Shown piece by piece: positions 30,364 to 39,910 of a stretch of DNA of 64,000 nucleotides (the stretch's first letter is position 1; every line of letters begins with the position of its first letter). Location: positions 62,001-126,000 of the forward strand of contig NZ_RCVQ01000004.1 in assembly GCF_016107285.1 (NCBI RefSeq). Direction: 5' to 3'. This DNA is from Roseomonas sp. KE0001 (GTDB lineage Bacteria; Pseudomonadota; Alphaproteobacteria; Acetobacterales; Acetobacteraceae). Under the pieces are notes generated by a model, which made no database searches, was not told the DNA's origin, and saw only the letters and a list, made by a program, of their open reading frames with translations. The position numbers and the translations under genes are program-made.

Positions 30364-31167
30364 TCAGCGCGGCGCCAGCAGGATGGGCGTGCCCCAGGGG
30401 TCGGCCAGCGTCGCCGTGCCCCGCGGCGAGGCGGCCGCCAGGAAGGCGGGGTCGCAGCGCAGTTCCACCTCGGCGAGGCCGGTCGAGGGCAGGTCGCGCG
30501 GCAGGGCGCCCCGGCTGTTCCAGGTATTCGCCGCCAGGTGGTGATGGTAGCCGCCGGCGGCGAAGAAGCTGGCGCCCGGATAGCGGCAGGTGACGTCGAG
30601 GCCGAGCCGGCCGGCATAGAAGGCCTCGGCCGGGGCCAGGGCGCCGACCTGCAGGTGGACATGGCCGATGCCGCCCCCCTCCGGCATTCCCTGCCATTCG
30701 GCATCGCCGCCGGCGCGGGCCAGCGCCTCCAGGTCGAGCGGCGCGTTGATCATCTCGACCTGCCCCTCCCGCCAGCGCCAGGCCGAGGCCGGACGGTCGG
30801 CATAGACCTCGATGCCGTTCCCCTCGGGGTCCGCGAGGTAGAGCGCCTCGCTGACGGCATGGTCGGCGGCGCCGCTCAGCGGCACGCCGGCCGCCGCCGC
30901 CTGCCGCAGCCAGCGGCCGAGATCGGCGCGGCCGGGCAGCAGGAAGGCGGTGTGGAACAGCCCGGCCTCGCGCGGGCTCCGCACCCGTGCGGCGGCGTCG
31001 CGGCGCAGCTCCAGCAGCGGCCGGGACCCCACGCCGAGGCTCAGGCCGGCCTCGCCGCCCGCCAGCCGGTGCAGGCCGATGACCCGCTGATAGAAATCGC
31101 CCACGCGGACGAGATCGCGCACCGTGAGCACGACACGGCCGATGGCGACGGGACAGGCGGTGGTCAT
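30364..31167 (-). CDS. Two-domain VOC protein, CatE-like
   Basis: A vicinal-oxygen-chelate protein of 267 residues with two glyoxalase-like modules (about 8-130 and 150-262), like the catechol-2,3-dioxygenase-annotated CatE of Bacillus. The second module holds probable metal ligands: GHVHLQVG and GGYHHHLAANTW; the first module starts IGRVVLTVRDL and lacks the first histidine, as usual for the structural half. GGGAGG before ATG 31167 supports the start. The substrate is not clear; such proteins are often misnamed as ring-cleaving enzymes. It is divergent from an alpha/beta hydrolase. Confidence 0.82.
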   Translation of the reverse strand: MTTACPVAIGRVVLTVRDLVRVGDFYQRVIGLHRLAGGEAGLSLGVGSRPLLELRRDAAARVRSPREAGLFHTAFLLPGRADLGRWLRQAAAAGVPLSGAADHAVSEALYLADPEGNGIEVYADRPASAWRWREGQVEMINAPLDLEALARAGGDAEWQGMPEGGGIGHVHLQVGALAPAEAFYAGRLGLDVTCRYPGASFFAAGGYHHHLAANTWNSRGALPRDLPSTGLAEVELRCDPAFLAAASPRGTATLADPWGTPILLAPR

Positions 31168-31281
31168 GGCGGTCTCCCTCCCGGAGCGGTGTGCCGCGGC
31201 CCAGCGCTTGGCACGTGTGTCGGTGCCGGTCAACGCGGGCAGGGGCCTTCCACGCGCCGCCGCCAGGGCCACATCCGGGGC

Positions 31282-32226
31282 ATGAGGACCCCGCGCCGCG
31301 CCCTGCTGGCCCTTCCCGCCGCCCTCCTGCCGGCCCGGAGCCGCCCCGCCGGCGCCCGCCCCGCGCCGCGCGCGCTGAGCTGGACCGACGCCGCCCGGGG
31401 CCGCGACCTGCCGCTGCTGCTCCGCCTGCCCGGCGGGACGGGGCCGGCGCCGCTGGTGCTGGTCTCGCCCGGTCTCGGCGGCACGCGGCACGGCCTGGCC
31501 TATCTGGGCGAGGCGCTGGCGGAGGCGGGCTTCCTGGTGCTGCATCTGCAGCATCCCGGCACCGATGACGGGCTCTGGCGCGGCGCGGCCGACCGGCGCC
31601 TGGCCTTCGCCGCCGCCGCCAGCGATGCCGGGCGCGCGCTGGACCGGCTGCGCGACGTGGCCTTCGTGCTGGACGAACTGCCCCGCCGGACGGAGCTGGC
31701 CGGGCGGCTGGACGCGGCGCGCATCGCCATCGCCGGGCACTCCTACGGCGCCTGGCTGGTGCAGCACATGCTGGGCCAGCGCCTGCCCGGCGGCGATCGC
31801 GGCCTGGCGCTGCCCGACCCCCGGCTCGGCGCCGGCATCGCCCTCTCGCCCATGCCGGCCGAGGGCCTGCCGCAGCGCCTGGCCTTCGCCCGCGTCACCG
31901 CGCCGATCCTGCACGTCACCGGCACCGAGGATCGCGGCTGGATCGGCGGCACCCTGCCCGGGGACCGCCGCCAGCCCTTCGACGCCATCGCCGCGCCGGG
32001 GGCGCTGGCGATCCTGGAGGGCGCCGCGCATGGCAGCTTCGCCGGTGAGCCGGGGGCGGGCGGCCGTTGGGAGGAGGCCGGCTTCCACCCGCGCGTGGCC
32101 GGCCTTGCCCTGGCCTTCCTGCGCGGCCTATGGCTGGGCGATGCGGCGGCGCGGCGGGCGCTGCGGGCGGGAATGCCCGGCCTGCTGGAAGCGGGCGACC
32201 GGCTGGAGAGCAAGGGCCTGGGATGA
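31282..32226 (+). CDS. Alpha/beta hydrolase, dienelactone-hydrolase-like, exported
   Basis: The 314-residue protein begins with an arginine-rich signal-like stretch (MRTPRRALLALPAALLPA). An alpha/beta fold follows with PLVLVSPGLGGTRHG (oxyanion side), the nucleophile elbow IAGHSYGAW (serine), an acid in TGTEDRGW, and a histidine in EGAAHGSF. This is the predicted dienelactone hydrolase/chlorophyllase-like type; the substrate is unknown. The TGA is followed immediately by the rnhB ATG, so the two genes probably share a transcript despite unrelated jobs. Confidence 0.8.
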   Translation: MRTPRRALLALPAALLPARSRPAGARPAPRALSWTDAARGRDLPLLLRLPGGTGPAPLVLVSPGLGGTRHGLAYLGEALAEAGFLVLHLQHPGTDDGLWRGAADRRLAFAAAASDAGRALDRLRDVAFVLDELPRRTELAGRLDAARIAIAGHSYGAWLVQHMLGQRLPGGDRGLALPDPRLGAGIALSPMPAEGLPQRLAFARVTAPILHVTGTEDRGWIGGTLPGDRRQPFDAIAAPGALAILEGAAHGSFAGEPGAGGRWEEAGFHPRVAGLALAFLRGLWLGDAAARRALRAGMPGLLEAGDRLESKGLG

Positions 32227-34052
<1,826 letters not shown>

Positions 34053-34053
34053 C

Positions 34054-34073
34054 GGCCGGGGCCGCGCCCGGCC
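34054..34073. terminator. Bidirectional hairpin between ccrM and bphP
   Basis: Perfect 7-bp stem GGCCGGG-GCCGCG-CCCGGCC in the 24 bases between the convergent stops of ccrM and bphP. No T-run. A probable shared transcript end. Confidence 0.5.
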
Positions 34074-34076
34074 GCC

Positions 34077-36626
34077 TCAGCCCAGGCGCGCCTGCAGCGC
34101 CGCGCGCAGCTCGGTCGACGAATAGGGCTTGCTGATCACCGCCACGCCGCGCAGCCGGTCGGGGAAGGCATCCGCCTCGCCATAGCCGGTGGCGAAGAGG
34201 AAGGGGATGCCGCGCGCCAGCAGGGCGTCGGCCACCGGGAAGCTGCTCTCGCGTCCCAGGTTGACGTCGAGCAGGGCGAAGGCGGGCGGCGCCTGTTCCA
34301 GCAGGCGCAGCGCCGTCTGCACGCCGGCCGCCACATCCACCTCGGCCGCGCCCAGGCGCCGAAGCTGGTCCTCGGCATCCATGGCGATCAGCAGATTGTC
34401 CTCGACCAGCAGCACCCGGCCGGAGAGCGTGAATTCCGCCGCCGGCTCGCGCGCCGGGCGCGCCGGCGCGGCGGGCGGCGGCGCCCCCTCGGCGCGCTGC
34501 ACGCAATCGGCCGGCAGCAGGAAGCGGGCCTCGATCCCCTCCAGCCGGTAGCGCAGATCCGCCTCGCCGCCGAGGTCGTGCGGCACGGCGCGCTCCAGGA
34601 TGGTGGTGCCGAAGCCCTGGCGGCGCGGCGGGCGCACCGGCGGCCCGCCGCGCTCGCGCCAGAGCAGTTCGAGCCCGCCGCAGGGCGTGAAATCCCAGCA
34701 TACGTCCACCTCGCCATGGCGGTCGCAGAGCGCGCCGTACTTGGCGGCATTGGTGACCAGCTCGTGCATGACCAGCGCCAGGGTCGTATAGGCCGCCGGC
34801 TGCAGCAGCACGCCGGGGCCGCGCAGGTGCAGCCGCTCCGACTTCTCCTGCAGATAGGCCTCGGCCTCGGCCTGGATCAGCTCGGCGAGCGGCGCGGGCT
34901 GCCAACGGTCGGTGGTAATCTGGTCATGCGCGCGGGCCAGCGCCTGGATGCGGCCGCCGACCATGGCGGCGAACTCGTCCACCGTGCTGGCGTAGCTGCG
35001 GCTCTGCCCGACCAGGCCGCGGATCAGGCCGAGGATGTTGCGCACCCGGTGGTTCAGCTCGGCGATCAGGATCTCCTGCCGCTCCTGCGCCACCTTGCGC
35101 TCGCGCTCGGCGAGATCGGTCAGCTGCAGCACCACCTCGAGCAGCGTCACCCGCAGCCGCTCGGCCATGGTGAGGTCGCTCTCGCTCCAGGGCTGGCTGT
35201 GCCCCTCCACCGATTCGCGCCAGGCGGCGAAGCTCTTGCGCGGCGAGAGGCGCGGACCGTTCGGGCCGTAGCTCATCGTCTTGGCCGGCTCGCCGGCCCA
35301 GGTCACCGACTGGGTGACACCGCGCCGGAAGAACATGAGGTAGTCGCGCGGGGCGCGGGAGAGGGGGATGGCGAGCAGGCCGGAGGCGCGATGGGCATAG
35401 TCGCGCGCCGGCGGGTGCAGCTCGCCCAGCTGATGGGTGGACCAGACGCTGCCGGAGGCCGAGCGGTGCAGGAAGCGCGCGATGCCGACCAACTCCTCCG
35501 CCGTCGGCGTGTGACCGCGCAACGCCGTGCCGTCGGCGCTCCAGAGGCCGATGCCGTCGCAGGGGATGACCTCGGAGAGCGGCTCGAGGAACTCGGCGAG
35601 CGACCGGCTGCCGGGACGCATGGCGCCGAGCGCGGCCATCAGCCGCTGGTGCATCGCATTGGCCTGGGCGTCGCGCGCCTGGTCCTGCTCGCGCTCGCAG
35701 CTCTCCAGCAGCAGCGAGAAGATCTGGCCGAACAGCTCGGCGGCGGTGCGCCGCTCGAAGGGTACGCGCAGCGGCTCGTTGTGGTGGCAGGCGATCAGTC
35801 CCCAGAGCCGGCCCTTGCGCAGCACCGAGACCGACATCGAGGCGCGCACCCCCATGTTGCGGAGATACTCGACATGGATCGGCGAGACGCTGCGCAGCAG
35901 GCTGAGCGAGAGGTCCAGCGGCGCGCCCCGGCTGTCGAGCAGGGGCAGCACCGGCACCGAGGGCGCCTCGGTGTCGCCGATCAGCCGCAGCCAGTTGCGC
36001 TCATAGAGGCGGCGCGCCTGGCGCGGGATGTCGCTGGCCGGGAAATGCAGGCCCATGAAGGAGGAGAGGAAGCTTGCCGCCGATTCCGCGATCACCTCGC
36101 CGGCGCCGTCATGGTCGAAACGGTAGAGCATGACGCGGTGGAAGCCGGTCAGGCCGCGGATCTGCCGCACCGCCTCGCGGCAGAGCGCCTCGAAGCTGTC
36201 GGCGTGGTGCAGCCGGGCGATCATGCCGCGCACCGTGGTGCCGGCCTCCAGCGCATCCTGCAGGTCGGACGGCTCGCCCTCGACGACGATCAGCGGCCCG
36301 CTCTGATGCACGGCGAGGTCGTAGGGCGGCCCGCCCTCGCGCAGCGGCACGCCGAACAGGCGCTCCACGGCGTCCACCCCGCGCAGCAGATGCAGCCGGC
36401 CGCCGATCTGGTGCATGGCCTCGCGCGTCAGCAGCCCGGCCAGGGATTCGCCGCGCGCCGCCTCGGGGTCGAGCCCGAGATGCGCGGCGAGGTTGGCCGA
36501 GGCGCGCTGGATGAGCCAGTCGGCGCTGGTGGCGACGAGGAAGCCGGTGGGCTGGATGCCACCCAGGAGATGAATCGGCTCGCGATCGCAGTTGGTCAGA
36601 TCGACGGCGCCGGTCAGGTCAGGCAT
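34077..36626 (-). CDS. bphP: Bacteriophytochrome hybrid histidine kinase (PAS-GAF-PHY-HWE-REC)
   Basis: A red/far-red photoreceptor kinase of 849 residues. Layout: PAS about 10-115, GAF about 140-305, PHY about 330-505, HWE/HisKA2-type kinase about 515-715, receiver domain about 735-849. The biliverdin-binding Cys13 sits in NCDREPIHLLGGIQPTG. The GAF motif FPASDIP gives Asp199; His251 (SPIHVEYLRNMGV) and the PHY tongue PRKSF (462-466) are present. The likely phospho-histidine is His526 in ELNHRVRN, and the receiver has DVNLG with its acceptor aspartate. All chromophore residues look intact, so it should photoconvert. Its start lies inside the 3' end of the heme oxygenase gene (8-base overlap). 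Output partners are not in the window. Confidence 0.95.
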   Translation of the reverse strand: MPDLTGAVDLTNCDREPIHLLGGIQPTGFLVATSADWLIQRASANLAAHLGLDPEAARGESLAGLLTREAMHQIGGRLHLLRGVDAVERLFGVPLREGGPPYDLAVHQSGPLIVVEGEPSDLQDALEAGTTVRGMIARLHHADSFEALCREAVRQIRGLTGFHRVMLYRFDHDGAGEVIAESAASFLSSFMGLHFPASDIPRQARRLYERNWLRLIGDTEAPSVPVLPLLDSRGAPLDLSLSLLRSVSPIHVEYLRNMGVRASMSVSVLRKGRLWGLIACHHNEPLRVPFERRTAAELFGQIFSLLLESCEREQDQARDAQANAMHQRLMAALGAMRPGSRSLAEFLEPLSEVIPCDGIGLWSADGTALRGHTPTAEELVGIARFLHRSASGSVWSTHQLGELHPPARDYAHRASGLLAIPLSRAPRDYLMFFRRGVTQSVTWAGEPAKTMSYGPNGPRLSPRKSFAAWRESVEGHSQPWSESDLTMAERLRVTLLEVVLQLTDLAERERKVAQERQEILIAELNHRVRNILGLIRGLVGQSRSYASTVDEFAAMVGGRIQALARAHDQITTDRWQPAPLAELIQAEAEAYLQEKSERLHLRGPGVLLQPAAYTTLALVMHELVTNAAKYGALCDRHGEVDVCWDFTPCGGLELLWRERGGPPVRPPRRQGFGTTILERAVPHDLGGEADLRYRLEGIEARFLLPADCVQRAEGAPPPAAPARPAREPAAEFTLSGRVLLVEDNLLIAMDAEDQLRRLGAAEVDVAAGVQTALRLLEQAPPAFALLDVNLGRESSFPVADALLARGIPFLFATGYGEADAFPDRLRGVAVISKPYSSTELRAALQARLG

Positions 36627-37218
36627 TCAGCAAGGCTTCCTCGGTGTCCTCGCCCTGCAGGGCGGCCAGGAACTGGTTGAAGGCGGCACAGGCGCCGGCC
36701 AGCGCCTCGGGCCAGGCATCAGGCTCCGGCAGGGCCTGCTCCAGCATGGCGATGAAGGCTGGCCAACCGCCCGCGGCGGGAGCATGCGACAGATAGGCGG
36801 TGGCCACCCGCCCCGCCGCATCCCGGATAACGCCGCGCAGGAGCATTGCGTTGCCCAGGCGGGAGCCCTCCAGGACATAGGCGGCGCCGAGCGCCGCCGG
36901 CAGGCTGGCGAGGGCGCCGGCGGGAAGCGGCAGGGGCGGCGGCATCGGCTCGGCCAGCGCCGCCATGTCGCCGGCCAGGGCCGCGGTGCGCCGGCGCGCG
37001 GACCAGTCCGGCACCACCCGCTCCAGGCCCTGCCGGTCGCAGGCGGCCTCCAGCGCCGGCAGGGCGCGGGCATGGGCGCGCAGGAAGGCGCGATAGCCCG
37101 GCGCCGTCGCCAGCGCATAGCGGCCGCCCAGGGCATCGGCCCGGTCGTGCAGGGCCTGGGTGCCCTGGCGGAGGAACCAGCGGAGCCCGTCATGCCGGGG
37201 CCGGGAAGGGCGTGTCAT
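36619..37218 (-). CDS. bphO: Biliverdin-producing heme oxygenase BphO
   Basis: Opens heme to biliverdin, the chromophore of the phytochrome encoded just downstream. The 199-residue protein shows the proximal histidine (His24 in TQALHDRADAL) and the distal helix AAYVLEGSRLGNAML. AAGGAG is two bases before an ATG at 37221 and five before the ATG at 37218, so 37218 is preferred. The 8-base overlap with bphP makes one translation-coupled unit. A perfect 14-bp palindrome lies 26 bases upstream (37245-37258). Confidence 0.93.
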   Translation of the reverse strand: MTRPSRPRHDGLRWFLRQGTQALHDRADALGGRYALATAPGYRAFLRAHARALPALEAACDRQGLERVVPDWSARRRTAALAGDMAALAEPMPPPLPLPAGALASLPAALGAAYVLEGSRLGNAMLLRGVIRDAAGRVATAYLSHAPAAGGWPAFIAMLEQALPEPDAWPEALAGACAAFNQFLAALQGEDTEEALLNA

Positions 37219-37244
37219 CATGTCTCCTTTTGGGCCTGCGCGGC

Positions 37245-37258
37245 GGGTGGCGCCACCC
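37245..37258. promoter_or_regulatory. Palindrome upstream of bphO (operator candidate)
   Basis: GGGTGGCGCCACCC is a perfect 14-bp palindrome 26 bases upstream of the bphO start, in the 226-base gap between bphO and the divergent TctC gene. No nearby regulator gene is seen; the rest of this gap holds no gene. Confidence 0.35.
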
Positions 37259-37444
37259 CGGCGCGGATGGCGGAAGGGCGGGGAAGCGGTCCGTGCCGGT
37301 CAGGCATCTGGTCACCCGCGGGGGTCGGGAGGAGGGGCACGGGCGGCGGCGAAAGCGATCACCCGACCCTTGCGACCCGCAGCTCCCTCCCGTCAAATGG
37401 CCGGGAAGGCTGGCCCGCACGAGGCCGGCACATGGAGGAACGGA

Positions 37445-38434
37445 ATGACCAAGCTATCCCGTCGCGCGACCCTGGCGCTGTTCGGCGCCCCGGCCCTGGC
37501 TGTGCCGGGAGCGTCCCTTCTGGCCCGCCCGGCCCTGGCCCAGGCCAGCTTCCCCAGCCGGCCGGTCCGCATGCTGGTGCCATGGTCGCCGGGCGGCACG
37601 ACGGACGTGCAGATGCGCGCCTTCTGCGATGCCGCCTCCCGCCATCTCGGCCAGCCCGTGATCGTGGAGAACCGCGCGGGCGCGGGCGGCATCCTCGGCC
37701 CGCAGGCGCTGCTGAACGAGAGGCCGGACGGCTACACCCTCAGCCAGATGCCGATCAGCGTCTTCCGCTACCCGCACATGGCGCCCAAGCCGCCCTTCGA
37801 TGTCCTGCGCGACTTCACCTGGGTCAGCCACCTGACCGGCTATACCTTCGGCGTGGTGGTGCGGGCCGACGCGCCCTGGAAGACCTTCGCGGAATTCCTC
37901 GACCATGCCAAGAAGAACCCCGGCAAGGTGACCTACGGCTCGCCCGGCGTCGGAACCTCGCTGCACCTGACGATGGAGCGGATCGCCGGGGAGCGCGGCA
38001 TCGACTGGGTGCACGTGCCCTTCCGCGGCGTGGCCGACAACCTTACCGCCCTCCTCGGCGGGCAGACCGACGCCCTGGCCGACAGCTCGGGCTGGGCCGA
38101 GATGGTGCTGGAGGGACGCCTGCGCCTGCTCACCGTCTGGACGCCGGAGCGGGTGAAGCGCTTCCCCGACGTGCCGACGCTGCGCGAAGGGGGCATCGAC
38201 ATCGTCTCCACCTCGCCCTATGGCGTGGCCGGCCCGCGCGGCATGGAGCCGGCGGTGGTGAAGGTTCTGGACGAGGCCTTCCGCAAGGCGGTCAACGACC
38301 CGCAGCATGTCTCCATCCTGGAGCGCTACGACATGCCGGTGATCTACATGGGGCCGGAGGATTACGCCGCCTTCGCCGCGAAGACCGACGCGGAGGAGAA
38401 GGCGATGATCCAGCGCCTCGGCCTCAAGCTCTGA
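37445..38434 (+). CDS. Bug/TctC-family substrate-binding protein (orphan)
   Basis: A periplasmic solute-binding protein of the tripartite tricarboxylate transporter type, 329 residues. It has a twin-arginine-like signal (LSRRATLALFG ... ARPALAQ), then FPSRPVRMLVPWSPGGTTDVQMRAF, VIVENRAGAGGILGPQAL, and GKVTYGSPGVGTSLHLTMERI, all typical of Bug proteins. GGAGG 6 bases upstream sets the ATG at 37445. No tctA/tctB genes are beside it, so it either serves a distant transporter or acts in sensing; a full tctCBA set is at 56514-59512. Confidence 0.88.
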   Translation: MTKLSRRATLALFGAPALAVPGASLLARPALAQASFPSRPVRMLVPWSPGGTTDVQMRAFCDAASRHLGQPVIVENRAGAGGILGPQALLNERPDGYTLSQMPISVFRYPHMAPKPPFDVLRDFTWVSHLTGYTFGVVVRADAPWKTFAEFLDHAKKNPGKVTYGSPGVGTSLHLTMERIAGERGIDWVHVPFRGVADNLTALLGGQTDALADSSGWAEMVLEGRLRLLTVWTPERVKRFPDVPTLREGGIDIVSTSPYGVAGPRGMEPAVVKVLDEAFRKAVNDPQHVSILERYDMPVIYMGPEDYAAFAAKTDAEEKAMIQRLGLKL

Positions 38435-38592
38435 GGCCGGAAACACCCTTGCGTTTCGCGCCCATTCGCCGGTTTTGATGGCATGGCGGGCGGCTCCACG
38501 CCCATGCTCGCCCGCCCCTGGGAAAACAGGCCCGCCGCGCGCGATTCCGCGCCGGGCGGCTGTCCCGCTCCCGGGGATGGGGAGACATCACA

Positions 38593-39846
38593 ATGGCATT
38601 CATCATGGGTCCCGCCGCCGGCGGCGCCACCCTCGCCGGCACCGGAGCGAATGACGTTCTTGTCGCGCGGGGCGGCGGGAACCTCATCATCGGCGGCGGT
38701 GGCGAGGATGACGTCATCACCAGCTGGCGCGGCATGGACACGGTGCGGCTCGGCGAGCCGGGCGATGGCGATTCGGGGCGTGACACCGTGCTGCTGGCGG
38801 GGAAGGGCAACGGCGTCATTGCCGGCGATGCCGGGCTGGACCTGCTCTCCTGGGGCGGCGGCAACACCGTCAGCCTGGGCAACGGCGACAACCGGCTGGA
38901 GTTCTGGGGCCGCCACAACAGCGTCAGCACCGGCTTCGGCGACAACGACATCCTGTTCCATTGCGGCGGCAACAGCGTCCTGCTCGACGGCGGGCTCTAC
39001 CCCGGCAGCGCCGGCGAGACCTGGGTCCGCTTCGCCGGCACCGGCAACAGCTTCAGCCTGGCGGAATCCGCCTTCGCGCCGCCGCCGACCGTGAATCTTC
39101 GTATCGAGGGCGGAGCGGGGCAGGGCAGCTTCGACCTCGGCGGCCTCGGCACCGCCTCGCTCGACACCGGAGGCACCGGCAACCGGATCTTCCTGGGCCT
39201 TGGCGACTATGCCATCCAGCCGGGGGCGGGCGATAGCCTGGTGAGTTTTCCGCCCAGCGGGCGCGGCGCCGCCGCCGGGGAGGTCTCCATCACCCTGGAG
39301 GGGTATGGCGACCGCATCAGCGGCGCCGCCGGACATCTCGAGGTGCAGGGCGGCACGGGCGGCACGCGCGTCGAGCTGCTGGGCTTCACGGCCAATGACG
39401 TGGATCTGCGGCTGGGCGGCGAGGGCAACAGCGTCACCAGCCAGACCCTGGTGGAAGGGCACATCGCCTCGGCGGGTGGCCGGGCGCAGTACGATATCTT
39501 CGGCGTGGCCGCGGAGATCGTCCTGGCCGGAGCGGACAACCGGCTGCAGCTCGACACGCTGATCGGCGGACGGATCGTCGATGGCGGCGAGGCCACGCGA
39601 ATCGACATCTCCTACAGCAACACCCTCTACGACTTCTCCGGCAGCATCCTGGATTTCGGCGCCGGCCGGGGCGGCGTGGTGGCGCTCGACGACGGCACCA
39701 CCGGCTATGCCAGCGTCGCCGCGGTGCTGGCCGCGCTGGAGAGCGACGGTGCCGGCGGCAGCCTGCTGGCGATCGGCGGCGGCGCGCTGCATTTCGAGGG
39801 GCTCGCGCCCGCCGCGCTGGCGGCCGCCAACTTCGCCATCATCTGA
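38593..39846 (+). CDS. Glycine-rich beta-helix protein, RTX-like, probably type I secreted
   Basis: A 417-residue acidic, Gly/Asp/Asn-rich protein with no N-terminal signal peptide. It is made of short repeated turns such as AGTGANDVLVARGGGNLIIGGGGEDDVI, GNGDNRLEFWGRHNSVSTGFGDND and LAGADNRLQLDTLIGG, resembling RTX/hemolysin-type calcium-binding beta-rolls but with few exact GGxGxDxxx nonamers. The C terminus ends in a hydrophobic LAAANFAII, as in type I secretion signals. No HlyB/HlyD/TolC genes are adjacent. Function unknown; surface or extracellular location is an inference. GGGGAGA lies about 8 bases before the ATG. Confidence 0.72.
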   Translation: MAFIMGPAAGGATLAGTGANDVLVARGGGNLIIGGGGEDDVITSWRGMDTVRLGEPGDGDSGRDTVLLAGKGNGVIAGDAGLDLLSWGGGNTVSLGNGDNRLEFWGRHNSVSTGFGDNDILFHCGGNSVLLDGGLYPGSAGETWVRFAGTGNSFSLAESAFAPPPTVNLRIEGGAGQGSFDLGGLGTASLDTGGTGNRIFLGLGDYAIQPGAGDSLVSFPPSGRGAAAGEVSITLEGYGDRISGAAGHLEVQGGTGGTRVELLGFTANDVDLRLGGEGNSVTSQTLVEGHIASAGGRAQYDIFGVAAEIVLAGADNRLQLDTLIGGRIVDGGEATRIDISYSNTLYDFSGSILDFGAGRGGVVALDDGTTGYASVAAVLAALESDGAGGSLLAIGGGALHFEGLAPAALAAANFAII

Positions 39847-39847
39847 G

Positions 39848-39897
39848 CCGGCCGGACCCGGAGGGAGGCGCCCTCCAGGCGCCGCCTTCCCGGCCGG
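39848..39897. terminator. Hairpin between convergent genes at 39846 and 39911
   Basis: Outer arms CCGGCCGG (39848-39855 and 39890-39897) enclose an inner GGAGGG/CCCTCC hairpin (39860-39865 with 39871-39876). It fills the 64 bases between the convergent beta-helix and molybdenum hydroxylase genes and likely stops both. Confidence 0.5.
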
Positions 39898-39910
39898 CCG
39901 GACCAGGGGG

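Noticed and set aside
30364-31167. Catechol 2,3-dioxygenase as a firm call
   Set aside because: Sequence supports only a two-domain VOC protein; no aromatic catabolic genes are near.
34578-36680. 700-residue open frame on the plus strand over bphP
   Set aside because: Antisense shadow of the phytochrome, whose motifs are all intact on the minus strand.
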